From: Takakia lepidozioides
Lineage: Eukaryota; Streptophyta; Takakiopsida; Takakiales; Takakiaceae
Reading direction: 5' to 3'
Length of the DNA stretch: 64,000 nt
Assembly (NCBI GenBank): GCA_030704615.1
Contig: CM060734.1
Location: forward strand, 7,874,001-7,938,000
Below are positions 1-13,069 of this stretch, piece by piece. The translations under genes and the position numbers were made by a program. The notes under the pieces are model-generated. The model worked only from the letters and a program-made list of their open reading frames with translations. It ran no database searches and had not been told where the DNA came from. Position 1 is the stretch's first letter. Every line of letters begins with the position of its first letter.

Positions 1-229
1 ATTATATCATATGGTGGAGACTACTGAGCTTGGACTAGGAGACAAATGCTACCTCAAGGTTATGCAACAAATGGCAGCAAAACATTCTACCCAACTACAC
101 AACTTTCCCTTTTGTTTGTCCTCAAATTTGAATCCTTCAGAGGCCTCTAAATTCCCTTTCACAAAAAGCCAGGCAAAAATGATGTCACCTGTCGTATTGA
201 CTGGCCATCTGGAATTGCACGACACAAAC

Positions 230-3200
230 CTGAGCAAAAATAGCTTCACATTCATCAAAGAAAATGATTGCATCATTCATATCCGCATCCCTAAAGAGTC
301 CACGAAGGTCTGAGGAGTGGTCATCACGGCTGCTTCCCCCTGCTGGTGTGTGTAGTGAATGGAAATCCACAAGGAGAACCCGCTTGCCTGTAACACCCAA
401 AATGCTTCAAAAACTCCTTATCCAAGAAGAGGCAATCACATGAGGTAGACACAAGAGGAGTGCACCATGGACAATGTATGGTAGTATCCATAGAAATATG
501 CATGACTGGATTCAGACCCAAAAGCTGCTTCAAGCTTAGCCTTCAAAGCACCCATCAAAACGATTCTAACAGCAGAGAGCAATTTTGTGAAGTGTGACTT
601 CTTATCATGCAATAGATTGAGAGTCACCCAGATGATGTGCCACCGCATTGACAGTCATGGTCTTTCCAGTGCCTGAGGCCCCACACAGCATGATCACCAA
701 GCCAGTGCCATAACTCATTATGTCCTCCAGACCTGCCCGCTTCCTGTACTGCCGGAACTTGGCAAAGTTGTCCACAGTTTTCAAAAGCATATCCTTTTGC
801 TCTTCGGGCAACACCACCTGATCCATAGCAACCTGCAAATCACACAGACGATTTTGAGGGGGTGGCCAAGAAATTCCTTTAAAATCTTAGCTATGAATGC
901 TAGCGTACACGGCCAAGCTAGTAACAACAAGAAACAAAGGGAAGGTAACAGCAGTAGACCTTGGGCTTATAAAGATGGCTGCCCTCAACAAGCTCATTCA
1001 TCTCTGTATCAAGGCCCACAATCCAATCAAGCATACGGCGGTCAAGCTCAACTTGCTGGTCCATTAAGTCTCCCCCACCACGTGTGTAAGAAGCTCGCAT
1101 CTTGATCAACCCCCTTGCCACCAGCTTGCTCGACTTGTAGAAGTATGTGCGAGCTAGCACCTAAAAACACATGCAATCAACTGTATTAGTAACACCAAGA
1201 AATACTAAGGTGGTGATACCAGGACATGGTTTTCGTATTGATACATGGACAAACTCAAGCACGCAGAAATTCATCGGCCACGAGAACAACCCTCCAAGGC
1301 AGTAGCACTTCCAATCCAACAGTACAATGCTATTTCCACTGATCTTGGACAGTATTTACATACAACTGGCATTCAGTGGGCCAACATTTCAATATTGAAC
1401 ACCTCTGATGAACTCAAAGAGAAGTCACCAAGAAAACATAAACAAAACTTAAGTAGCTATTTATCAAAAATATCCCAACAGCTGTGAACAGGTCATAAAT
1501 AACACCTAAATCTGTGTGATAGCTCAAGTCAGCAATGAAGCACCTGCTCTTTGAAAGACTCGAAGTAGACTATCAAAATGTCTTTCACCTGGATCAACAA
1601 ACAAGCGCTACAAATGAGAGATGAAACTTTACACGTTGCCATGATACTAGAGGCCAAGACTGCAGCTGTTAGATGTGAACAGATGTTCCATAATAGAAAG
1701 TCAAAGAGCACTTTTTACTCCTTTTTTTAGCAGTGATGAATTACATTGCTACAATACACAAGAATACAATATTACCTGGACCGCTTCACTACTGCGCCGA
1801 TAGCTACCATCTCCATTTTCTGCTTCAAAGATGCTCTTAACGACCGGCGATATGGAAATAGCTGCCATTACCGTTACAGAGGATTAAAAAACAAACAAGC
1901 ACCTTATAGCCTGCAGATAAGAGTACTTATTCAGACATCAAGAAACAGAACCACACAGAATCCATCAATCAAATACTGAGAATTCCTGCAATGAGAAGCT
2001 TTGATGCTTAGGCTGCCTTGCGGGATGACTTCTACAAGGTGTTAGACTCAGGAGGGTTTTCCTGTGTCCTTTGGTCTCTGGGTGGTTTTGGGAAGTAGCC
2101 CCTCCCCCAAACAACCCTTTTTTTACTGTTCTATTGGTTTCGTTGTGTCTCAGTAAATTGGTTCTTCTTCTTTTTTAAATCCTGTGATGTCCACCCAGCC
2201 TCTGCTGCACCCACATCCAACTCACCTCACACACGATACAACAAAAATGCGTAGAACAGACTAAGCCGTTAAGTTCAACACCTTCCAACCTACAACTGAG
2301 AAATAACACAATGAATGCATATTCTGGCTCTGTCTCCCCTTCACTACAAGTTTGTCAGGGGAATTTGCTGTTCTGAATATCTTGGAAGTTCAGGCATACA
2401 CGAGCTTTGGGCTTGAAACATTCTAAACTTCTGCAGCAGTAAATTGATGGCATATTTTCCCTGGATATTATAAGAGGATGACATTACATACAAGTCATAT
2501 ACCTGTCAGCATGACAACCACTCCTTTCTCAAACTCATCCAGTCCAAGCTTCCGTGCGAGTGCCTGGAAGATACCCATGTGCACAAAACCAAGTTCGTGT
2601 AACATGAATGCCAGTTCTACCTTCACACCTCGGTCTTCTAAGATAAACATTCATAATTCAGACCTAATTCTCAGCATGAAAAAGCCAGCGTATTCAAGGG
2701 TATTGATGATAAAGACTATTGCAAGTTCATATTAACATCTCTTGAAAATTGGGGGGAAGGGAATCACCTCGAGGCGAGGAAGCTGGGTAACACCATCCCT
2801 TAGTCCTTCCTCAGTGAGCTTCATCCTCTCTTGAAGCCTGTTTTGGGCAAATCGCAGTTTCGCTCGAAGCTCCCGTATGCTAGAAACCTAGGAAAAGGAG
2901 GGAGACAAGACTCTGAAAAGCGGCCATGCAACTGAGAACCAAGCCTATGGTGTTGGAAATGTCATGAAGGTTGGGCTTGCCATTCGGTAATTCCATAGCA
3001 CTAAAAACATCTAAGTATCAACAAACAACAAAAAAAACGTTTAACAACTCTACTTTGGAATCATTCAGATGTCTTAACATGTGGGAAAGATGTAGTAACA
3101 GAATGTATTACTAAAATTGTCTGCCTTTTGTGGGCTATCAACAACCTTCCCCACAATGTATCCTGGAAGGCAGTCCCCACTAGATACCAACCTACAGAGC

Positions 3201-6200
3201 TAGTTGTGGGGTCTCTACCCACCAGAGTATGGAGAAAGGGAAGGGTGCAATTTTCATAATAAATTGTATGCTTCAGCATGAAAGAAACAGTTTACCTTGG
3301 TGGTACGGTATACATCGTACCAAGGACGCTCATCATTAAAGGCCTCCTTCATATCCTCTTTGTGGCGTGCTTTAGCAATTCGCAGCATCAGTGCCAAAAC
3401 TTGAAATGCATCATCCAGATACTCAAGACTTGAACCATAGGGGCGCAGCTCGCCCTTAAAAGTCTTAAGATCCTCATCTGCTTGGCCAGTTGCTGTTCCT
3501 GCCATAATTGTGAGCTTGTCAAATAGCTTCACGCCTTTGTCTGCTCAACTCTAAAACTCCCACGATTCCCTGATGGACATTTAGATGAAACATTTGACAT
3601 CCGATCCAGACAAATACCTACTCGGGACTCAGGAAAGCGCACTAACTTTGCCACTGGATGCTTGGATTAAAAACACCTACCTCCATGGCCTTGGACCAGC
3701 TAAAAGTGACTACATCCCATCAAAATACACTATCTACAGATATATAGACAACTCCTAATGGATGCAGTGGCACAAGAAGAACTGTGGTTTTTGTCCCCAA
3801 ATTACCCAGAATGCTGTCCAAAGAGGTTCACCTGTTGCATGTTCCACACCATTGGTCACATCAGCTTCGGAGCTTCCCCCATCACCTAGCAAAGCAGCAC
3901 GTTTTCTCTTGGACCCAATATCTGCTCTCACAAGCTCATCCAACTCCCCTACTTGGGCTGCTACGTCATCATCTAGGTCGTCCCCCTCCCCAAACTTCCG
4001 TTTCCTACTTTGTGCCGACTCCCCCTTGCAATTTAGTATTTGGAGGAGGGTTGGTTCTAAGGAATGTGTTAATGCAGTCTTATCTTCGACAGCACTTGTG
4101 CTTACAATGCCATCAGCTTCCCCTGTCACGCAATCTGTATGGCTTTCTACCTACAAGACAGAGACACACAAGGATAAAAACAATACTGACAATCAGTATA
4201 TAATCGATCAAAAATAAAATTACCCCCTTAAGATTTATTTGGCCATAACCTCCAGGAACATGGGAATACTTTAGTTAATTTAGAATAGCCAGAACCAACG
4301 AGGAATAAGTCTAGACTGGGTGGTCCCTACCCACGTAGAATTTTGAGTGCACTATGACTGTCTCTTCTGCACTGAAGCCTAATGACAAGCCTCTGCAGGG
4401 GTACCAATGGAGAATTTGGTTCTCCAGAGAACTAGTACTGGAGGTCCAGATATTTAAAATTGCATAGAGGACAGTAAGCATTTATGTAGTTCAACCAACC
4501 CTTGTGAAGGCAACCCTGCATCTTGCAGTCACATCATGCAACCACATAAACACAAGTGAGGGCAGTAATGACCTTAAAACTGCAGTTTTACCTGTGATGA
4601 CTCCATCACACTCAGAAGCTCTGTCTTGCTTAGTTTTAAACGGTGTTCTGTCTTCAAAGGCCTCAAGAGTAGCACTGAGACAGCCTCATTCGTCATGCGG
4701 ATTGTCTTTCCTTCATAGTCATCCTGATAATCCCCCGCACTGTCAAGAATGGAGGTCTCTACTCTATTCTGCTATCAAACCCAATCAGGGACATTGCAAG
4801 ACATTGCCAACTACACTGCTTATAATCCATACGTCAAGATTGTGGCTTTTTTGCAGAGAAAGCCTCCTTTCCCTTCTTCCTTTCGTTCCTACCCGAGACA
4901 ACAGGTTTTGTTCCTCATGCAAGCCATGCAGTAAATTCATCAAGATTTTCATTCTGTAACTTCACCTAATGAAGCAGGTATCCTCTTTCATGAGGACCAA
5001 CAAAGCTGGTACTTCAAACAAAAAGTAAGTTGTGAAACTATTATCATTGGGCTTCATCATCAGCGAGCGAAAAGAACCACAAAAAGACCTAGCTTCCATT
5101 AGTCGCCTTTGAACAGCAGTTGGTTTCTATAAGTTCAATTCAAGACTTCAGTTCAGCAGCTAAGTATGTACCTGGCCCACAATGATCCCCTCAACTATGT
5201 GGGTGCGCTTGTCATCTAGAAATTCTTCCACTTCCAGTACACTCATTCCAGAGAGCTCCATAGCCATTTCCTTGTCATCCTGTCTGGGACCTGCAAGAAT
5301 GCAACTTTGGTTGAAGACGTAAAAGACATAACTGAGCTTCTTTTAATGAGTTGAATAATCAATACCCTGTAAGTGAATGGGTGCAAGAAGTATACAATTT
5401 GAAGGAGTGACCCCGGCACATCTCTTTGAAACCCTAGCTTTTTAAACTGAAATCAACTGTCCTGAACAGTGCTTCTCGCCTCATTGGAAGCCTCAACAGT
5501 TACCCATGATATACGACAGAAGGACCCATCAACTTCGGCAGAATATTCTGTACAGTAACCAATACTGCCTAGTGAATCCATGTAAGAGACTATAAATGGA
5601 TGCTTCCCACCTAAGAAGGCTCTAACTGCGAATGCCTTCGATGCACCCCGCACAAAGAGGAGTTGGAATAGATCAGATTCGCCAGTGGTAAGCCCATAGC
5701 GACCTGCAAGCCGCAGAACTAAAGGGTGTGTACTCGATTCGGTAGCTGCCAAGCGGACCTGCGCTAGAGTCGTCGTCTTTTCAAGCAGCTCGTCAACAAA
5801 TTCTAGAGCTTCCTTTCTGCATCATCCAAAGAAGCCATCATTACTAACCAAGAGAAGCAGATGCGACAAACTTTGTGCCATTTGGCCCAAAAACCCTGAA
5901 GTACTAGAATATCCCAGTTTGGAGAATTAGTACTGGTACAAATCTGTCACCATCCATAGGTAACAGTGTTGTGGACGTAAAGGGATGAAGATCCTGCAGA
6001 TTTGCTCAAGGACAAAGGTTTGCATGACACATGAGGTGAAGCCTCATTTTGCAGTAGAGATGAACCGCAGCCTTACTTGCACTTCCAATCTAGCAGACTG
6101 CCTTAATTTCCAGATTATCCAAAACCTTTGAATCAGACATTGTCCGGTGGTTCATCAAGCACCAAGGTAGAGATTTAAGCACAAATATAACACAAAAAAG

Positions 6201-7085
6201 AAGCCTAAAACAGCTGCTTTTTGCAAGCCTGTCAAGAAGGTTGATGCGACACAAGTTTATGACTGAAAGGTACTCAGCTTCGAACATAAACTTGTGATGC
6301 TTTGCACTAACAGCCAGAGAGAGGGTATGTTATTGTGTATGCTAATTACGAAGAATAGGGATCCTCAGAAATTACAACCTCCCAGACCCTTGACAATGCG
6401 CTACTGCTCAACCACCTTTAACTAGCCCTAGGGATTAAGGGTTTAAGGAGAGGAATATTTCAACGTGAGATGCATGACTATATTTGCTTCCAACGAGCTG
6501 ATGCTTGTAGCTCTGCCCTGGCCTTACTAGACTCCGTCAAAGTCTCATGACCACCCTAAAGGTCATGATTATTTCTCTTTCCAAGAAACAAGAGGACAGT
6601 ATGGCGATGAGTGAGGAAGAAAAGGAATTGCACCGAAATATCAGAGCAGATGTCCCGTCCAAGAAAACAGCAGTTAATTATACACCATTTGTGTGTAAAT
6701 AATTGCAGTCGTTGTGCGCCATTTCAAAACCATGACACTGAGGTGGGAAAAGAACTCACGAAGTAAAGGACTGTGCTGCAGAACTTCCAGATTCCGCAGC
6801 AGTTCCACTTAAGACGCGCGACAGGGACCTCAAGAACTCCATCCGGTGAGCGCGCAACACGAACTTAAGCTCCAAGTGTGCCAGCCACTCAGCCTCAGTA
6901 AATGGGGCAAGCGATGTTGACTGATCCAGCTGGTCGCTGGCCAAATTTTTGTCCAACCCCTGCCCCTCGCTGAATGCGGATGGATACACCTGGCTAATCT
7001 CCGCTTCAAAATCTTGCAGCAGCACTAACAGGTCGGCGCGTATGCGTTTGGGATCAAGGGGAGAAGATACTGCCATCGTAGTCAT
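230..7085 (-). CDS. AAA+ ATPase gene, 12 exons visible, 3' end outside window
   Basis: Twelve exons join in frame with GT-AG introns: 7085-6760, 5816-5504, 5279-5172, 4723-4592, 4150-3832, 3540-3296, 2887-2794, 2637-2503, 1861-1776, 1160-960, 832-628 and 387-230. They give 774 codons before the gene leaves the window. Walker A GASGTGKT lies near residues 704-711 and Walker B IIFFDECE near 762-769, so an ATP-driven remodelling or unfolding role is expected. The roughly 640 residues before the ATPase core are mostly helical and charged, with an RKRK-type basic stretch in exon 5 (possible nuclear signal). The start is the first ATG; a second lies three codons on. Donors of exons 7 (GTGTTA) and 10 (GTCTAC) are weak, but phase supports them. 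I do not recognise the subfamily. No neighbour suggests a pathway. Confidence 0.85.
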
Positions 7086-8576
7086 TCTACCAATGCGTGT
7101 TGTCTAAGTACGGGGGTACTGAGCAGCTTACTCCACAGATATCAAGTCAAAAATTGACTGCAAGTGCATCTAGCAGACTCAGTATAATCCCCCCTACAGC
7201 CGCAAGAAGAAAACCAGAGATTGATGCTTAACCCCAAGCTCCAATTGTATTATCCCACAAGCGGGCAAGAGTGTGTTTGATTGTGTGCTTCACTGATGAG
7301 TTTGTGTGTATCTGTGAAATAGGAATGAACCAAAGTTGCGGATCAATGCGTGCAAATCTTCTCACAAACTTTCGATCGTAACTGAGGGGAAAAAGCACAG
7401 ACTACTAAGAGATTAATCGGTGACACGGAAGGGTTACAGACAGAGAAGGCGCGATGCGGTGAAGAAAACGAGAGAGAGAGAGTGTTTAGAAGAGCAATGC
7501 AATCAGGAAAAACTATCACAGCTTCCCGCCATTGCTCACATGTCTGTGGAAATGATCGCTCAGCGCTCTGGCATTCAGAGTAATCGTGATTCAGGGCTGA
7601 AGAATCCAAAGAGGAGGCAGAATTGGAGGCGTGTAGCGATTGATCTCTCCTACAATCAAGCCCGAAAACTCAATCTCAGACAATCGCTAAACACCCATCA
7701 CAAACAACCAGATGAAGGAAGGGATGCAAATAAAAACCGAGGGACAAGCGAAAGTAAAACATTCTCAATCTATCTCTTCTCTCCCCACCAATCTCTCTCG
7801 CACGATCTCTTCAATCCTCACCATCTCTCGTCTCTCTCGCAGCTAAACCCCACGTTCCCTTTCATTGATAGTACCGGGCTTCTCACGCTCCTCCCGGGAA
7901 TACACGTGGCGACATCCAGTTCGGTATACCCATGGATACCTCTCCAGGTATCTAATTGGACCAATTCCTACCTGCCACGTGAACACGTGCTACCAATAGG
8001 TGCTTGCGGGGATTCTAACCGGCCAGGTGCGGGGGTTCGCCCTTCGTTTCGCAGGTCGTGCCACCCTTTTCTTCTCAGTGGGCCCATCCCCTTTTTTTCT
8101 TTTTTTTTCCAGGGCTTATACACCGTGGAATTTGTGGAAAGCTAGATGTGCTGTCCAGGCCGCATGGCAGCCTTCGGGCATGTAGTAAGGGTTTTAATTT
8201 TTTTCCCTTCAATAATATGTATATTTATAGAAAGGGGATGGAGGCCCTTAACTTTATATCAAAGGAGGCAAGCCCCGGAAGATTTACATCGAGGAAAAAA
8301 TAACATCGTCGAGGTTGCCATAGAGGCTGATCCAGGAAGCCACTGCTTCGAAACCAAAGTCTAAGGGAGAATAGAGTATCTATCTCAAGGAAGGAAAGAT
8401 ACTAAGAGGCTGCCAGTTGACAAGAGCCGCAAAAAACACAAGGGTCTCAAAAGCTACCGCGCTTTCGCTTGTATGTTCTAAAAGCAAGCTGGGTCCTAGA
8501 GTGGGTTTTTCTAAAGGAACACTGATGCCGCCAAGTCACCTCGGACTCCTCTCCATCAGCAGGGGACTGATGGGCA
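7086..8576. other. intergenic; 5' flank of the AAA+ gene
   Basis: No gene is supported here. The stretch holds the presumed promoter and 5' UTR of the leftward AAA+ gene. The plus strand is CT-rich around 7780-7850 and has a T run near 8094-8110. Open frames over 7420-8145 and 8000-8680 have low-complexity composition and no recognisable domain. Confidence 0.6.
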
Positions 8577-9640
8577 CTAAAGGAGCTCCCAGCCATGTGG
8601 GATGGTGTCGTTCCACCGAATTCTCTCCGCCTCTGCTAGAGCAAATGGTTCCTCCCTTGCCCCACGAGCTGTCAAACTGAGCGAGCAGTTGGTCCCTTCG
8701 ACCGCTGCTACACCTGCAAATAACTTCCCTAACGCCCGCCAAGCCTTGCGGGCCTCAGACAAGAGGTATGAGTGAACCAAACATAAAATCACCCTAGCGC
8801 TACACGGCCTGCCATCAAAGATGCTTGAACATCTAGACTTCCAGATATGCCACAAGGTAAGAGATCTTAGAGAACACCAAACAGGGCAGGAAGACCACAT
8901 ACTACCCTGCAAGAAGTTGAGGAGCTGCACTGAAGGACAAGAAAGAGAGAGAGACCGCCAGTGCCTGTAAGTGATTACATGATTCCAAACAAAGGATGCG
9001 AGAGGGCAGTCCACCAGGCAGTGATCAATTGTCTCCGATGCCTGCGCACGGCAGGAGGTACACTGTGAAGGTGTCCCAGGGAAATGGGCACGCACCGGTA
9101 AGATTCTGTTGACCAGCTTCCACAAGAAAGCACTGATTTTTGCAGGCCTCTCCTTGCGCCAAACATCTTTCCAAATGGTAGTCCAAGATGTGGGACAATC
9201 AGGCAAGTAGGACCATTTCGTGGACCATTTGGTTGACAGTGTACTTGAAAACGGGCTGTGTTTCTTGTCTTTCCACACCCACTCCCAGGGATCAAATTGG
9301 AGAAGAGTAACTGGTGCCTGAAGGAACCAATGCAGGAAGGGGTTGGTGTGTAGGCCGTTCATGAGAGAAGGGTTCACCTGGCCTGTTGCTAAGCAGAAAA
9401 ACCCTGATAGCATAGCATAGCATGGATTTTCCGGAATGTCAGAAAAGATTGGGGAATATTGCTAGTCACCAAATCCCAGCCAGCGCGGGCCCTTCGCTGG
9501 GAGAGGGCAGGAGTAGCTTCAGAAAAGGAAAGCAGTGTCCCGTTATCCCAGACATGAGAGAAATGACTAATGTTGGCCGCCTCCCATGGGCCCATCGCGC
9601 CGAGCATCTCAGAAGGATATCGGAGTCTCTGCTTAAATTA
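8577..9640 (-). mobile_element. LINE (non-LTR retrotransposon) remnant, zinc-binding RT C-terminal region
   Basis: Two overlapping minus-strand reading frames, 9640-9389 and 9413-8577, joined by a frameshift, encode the C-terminal part of a plant LINE polymerase. The first carries a HVWDNGTLLSF segment typical of the linker after the reverse transcriptase. The second holds the zf-RVT region: PAKISAFLWKLVNRILP, then CTSC and a DHCLVDCP segment (Cys/His cluster), then WKSR. No endonuclease or RT core remains upstream. It is a dead, 5'-truncated insertion; the ends are approximate and no target duplication was identified. Confidence 0.75.
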
Positions 9641-9723
9641 CCAAACAAGGGTTGTCTGGAGACCTCTTCCGGGATTGATGGGCCTAGGCAAGGCCTTAAT
9701 AAAGCTTCCTAGGGCTACTTACC

Positions 9724-9913
9724 CTTTTAACTATTTAATATTTATAATATTAATATTAATAAAGATATGCTTGGTTTTACGAGGGGAAACCACCTGGGGG
9801 CAGGTCCATTCTGTTTTCTCTCTTTTAACTATTTAATATTTATAATAATAATAATAATAAGGATGTGCTTGGTTTTACGAGGGGAAATCACCCGGGGCAG
9901 GTCCATTCTGTTT
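9724..9913 (+). repeat. two tandem copies of a ~98-bp AT-rich unit
   Basis: The segment starting CTTTTAACTATTTAATA at 9724 recurs at 9822. Both copies contain an (ATA/ATT)n or (ATA)n tract and then GGTTTTACGAGGGGAAA and GGTCCATTCTGTTT. The copies differ mainly in the length of the triplet tract. Confidence 0.85.
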
Positions 9914-9980
9914 AACATTTATCATGACCTGCTTACTGATGGGAGGAAAGCCTGGGGCACTATGTGTGCAGCTGTTTCCA

Positions 9981-10064
9981 GAACTTCACAACAACGCGGG
10001 AGGAAGCTCTTCCAGGATTTTCGAACTTCACAACAACGCGGGAGGAAGCTCTTCCAGGATTTTC
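9981..10064 (+). repeat. 42-bp direct tandem duplication
   Basis: The unit beginning GAACTTCACAACAACGCGGG at 9981-10022 is repeated at 10023-10064. The length is a multiple of three, so any frame stays open across it, but no gene is recognised here. Confidence 0.9.
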
Positions 10065-10741
10065 AGCCGTCCTAGGGCAAAACAGCGTACTCAACACCTA
10101 TCTTCCCATCATGCGTTTTACTTGGCAAAACACCGTCCCCACTAGTTGGGAAGTCTCCTAGTGAGGGGGAGGATGGAGATTTCAACTTGAGGCACAAGAA
10201 GGCTTGTGACACCAAGTTTAACCCAACTGAGGTTTTAGCTTTGGAGTTTTTGTTTCATGGCTTGACCCCTTCATCTGGCACCATCTCAGTTCCCCCCTTA
10301 GGCTCAGTCAGCTCAGTAATCTCCTGTTCTTTCCCCCCACTTCTGCTCTACGTTACTTCATTAACCCCCCTGTCATGACATGACTCTCTTTTCGTTTCTT
10401 CTTCACACCGTTGTGGCATCTTTTTGCTTCTCATTGTATTCCTTGAAGGTTTTTTTTGTAGCTGGTATGCTATGGATGCTGGGAAGTTCCCCCACAGTTA
10501 GCCTGCACACTCTCCTTGGTGGTTATTTTTTCCATCAGTTGTGATGGGGGGCGGGGGTGCGGTCCGACATTTCCACCGTAAGAGTGGAAACTCTAAAATT
10601 GGGCCAAAAAGGCTATTGACTTCGAGCGAGTTCATAAAGGTTATTATATTAGTAAATATATTGAGAAGGACTTGAAGCATTTTGTTGAGATGTTGTCTAC
10701 ATTCATGTAAAGACCCGGCCAGGATTTTTTAGTTAGAGAGG
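10065..10741. other. no gene seen
   Basis: Unique-looking sequence without a recognisable coding region, RNA gene or repeat. Confidence 0.5.
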
Positions 10742-10955
10742 ATGGCACCTTGCACGGAGGAATTTTCACGCCAGGTGAGCATGGCACCTTACGCCGCGTA
10801 AGGTTCCTCCTCTCCTCCAGAGGAAGGCACCTTCCGTCGTGTAAGGTTCCTGCTCTTGTGAGCCATCCGATTTAGATGATCCCAGCCGTCGATGGTAAAG
10901 GAAATCCTTGGCTGTGTCTTTACGCCTGGTAAGGCCCCGTCCGAGGGCCTTACCC
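10742..10955. repeat. cluster of related hairpin-forming repeats
   Basis: Three diverged units share GGCACCTT. The middle one is a near-perfect hairpin, CCTTACGC-C-GCGTAAGG, at 10787-10803. The third (CCTTCCGTCGTGTAAGG, 10830-10846) is a decayed version. A further stem, GTAAGGCC/GGCCTTAC, lies near 10931-10955. Function unknown. Confidence 0.7.
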
Positions 10956-12873
10956 TATACTATATATGCAAATGCGAAAATAAAATGGAGGTCATATCTT
11001 CCCTCAAAATCATATAACCAGAATGACATGTCTCGCAACATTATGGAGACATGAAATACTTGTTTTTTCATCATATGACATTAGAACATCTGATTTTCTA
11101 ACAAACAAATTCCCAACACTTTTTTGGCAATAACATTGATACTTCATATCGTCAATTACCTTCATTATATGATACCACACATCTAAGAGGATATTAATGT
11201 ATGTTAGGATCTTTGACACATTAATTTCAATTGTATAAACAATTTATGGTTGGTTATGGGGTGGGATCCCCTCTAAAGGCGCCTCTCCAGGCTATTTTTA
11301 TTTTCTCGATTTCTAAAGTCTTATTTGAATTTTCACAATATGATGAAGCCTTGTGCAAGAATTCCCTAATTCAATATGCCAACTTCCTTCTTAATGTAGC
11401 TCCATTATCCTCTCATCTTTGGCACCCTCTCTCAAATGGCTTTTGCAGGGAAACTCTCATCCCTCCAGATTGGTTTGCAAGCTTGCAAGTCTATCTGGAG
11501 TGCCCAGAATTCCCTCCGTGGCCATCTTATGCTTCGAATTCCTACTAAAATATGCAAAGGCTCTTCGTCAACCCCTGTTTGATAACTTAAACTTGAATGG
11601 CTAACATCTTGCTACTCTATCGCCTAAATGGGCTCATTGGGAAGCTCCTGGCTTTTCAAATTTCACATATAGCCAATATCTGGGATTCTAACTCGTTTCT
11701 CTCCACGTAGCAACTTGCAGTGCATATTTCTCGCCAAAGAATCGTTGCTTCCTGGCCGATTATCTCTGACACAGCTTCTTTTGCGGTCTCACACATTCTT
11801 AGTTTCGGCCATGGGGAGGTTACTACTCCATCTTGGAGGGGTACTCTTTAAGTCCCTACTTAGGCCTTCTGATTTTATCCTTGCATTCTAACACAGCCTC
11901 TAGCATTGAATTCACCATTGATTTCTGAACTACCCAAATATATCGAGTTAAATTTGGAGCCTAAGTTTTGTTGTAGGTTGTTTGACAAGCAATGGTTTAG
12001 AACTTAGAGAGGGGATGAGTTTGATTCAATTTGTGAGGGTGCATATTACACACAAGTGTGTGGTGGCCCTTAGGAAGTAGCCCCAAGAATGTGAGATTAT
12101 GTCAAACTCATTTGTACAAATGTTGAAGGAAGATTCACATTCTTCTTATGCTCTTGCCATTACATATAGTGCTCATTCTTCCGTACTTGCACCTTCCATA
12201 CTTGCATGTGCTCGCCCACTAACTCAAGCTTTGGGAGTTTCAAAGAAGAAATGAAAGAAAAAAAACCCCTTGCGCTTGATGTGGATCACATTGGAGGGTG
12301 ATGGATTAACACGGCGCTAGTTGCAAACATTGGTGAAGAAGCAACAAAGGCCTTTTGATCGCGAGACATTGGTTGCATATTCACACTGAGCATGCAAGAT
12401 AGATGCCGCTCCAGCTTCGCCAATCGGAGACCCACATCAAGGGAAAAATTGAGAAGATGAAGCTTAAGAAAAGAAGACATAATACTTTGTCTGTAGAGCA
12501 AACAAGTGGTGAACGCTCCAACTAGCTTTGGTTTCAACAAATGCAAAAATTCATGGGGGATTCAGCAAAATGAGATGGTCTACAGGGTGGTTGACATAAT
12601 CAAGGTCGTGCATCATGGGCTAATACAAATGACAGTTTTGGTGTCGGTGAGAAGCCATTTCTAGCTAATGTAATCTTCTATGTTGAAAGATCAAAAAATA
12701 ATTCGTTGTCGAAAAATAAACCTGGAACTAAGAGAAAAGTTCGTTACTGAAATTTTTTCCATATTTGTTTTGGATGGGTATCTCATGCAAGGAAGTGAGG
12801 GTCACAAGTCACAACCTTGTGGATGGCTTATACAACTGATTCTACCAACAATTTCTTCTCCCAATCCTCAATT
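10956..12873. other. no intact gene; possible LINE-derived fragment near 11465-11560
   Basis: No supported gene. A short plus-strand stretch around 11480-11560 reads like the tryptophan-containing linker after a LINE zinc-binding domain (IWSAQNSLRGHL), without further support. The remainder shows nothing recognisable. Confidence 0.3.
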
Positions 12874-12884
12874 TGCAATGCTTG

Positions 12885-13058
12885 GGGCAACCAGCATGTA
12901 GCCCAATGGTAATGGGCACATACCACGTTGGATGTGGTTGTGGGTTCAATCCATGGTCTGGTGTGTCATGAAGGTGTCCACCTTTCAGTTGGAAGGCAGT
13001 AGCCCTTGTGGTGAAGTGACACCATAAGTTACGCTCCCTTCGGGAGGCGTCATATATA
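12885..13058 (+). mobile_element. tRNA-derived SINE, copy 1
   Basis: A 174-bp body is flanked by an 11-bp target duplication, TGCAATGCTTG, at 12874-12884 and 13059-13069. Near its 5' end it has a Pol III box A-like TAGCCCAATGG (12899-12909) and box B GGTTCAATCC (12943-12952). The 3' part carries ACACCATAAGTTACG and a CTCCCTTCGGGAGG hairpin. Two related copies lie in this window at 29496-29685 and 30827-31000. The internal promoter and target duplication identify a SINE; the family name is not known to me. Confidence 0.9.
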
Positions 13059-13069
13059 TGCAATGCTTG

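Noticed and set aside
7420-8145. 241-residue plus-strand open frame upstream of the AAA+ gene
   Set aside because: Low-complexity, no domain, and covers the expected promoter of the leftward gene.
12899-12960. Possible tRNA gene (box A and box B present)
   Set aside because: No cloverleaf with an acceptor stem; the structure is a SINE head with target duplications.
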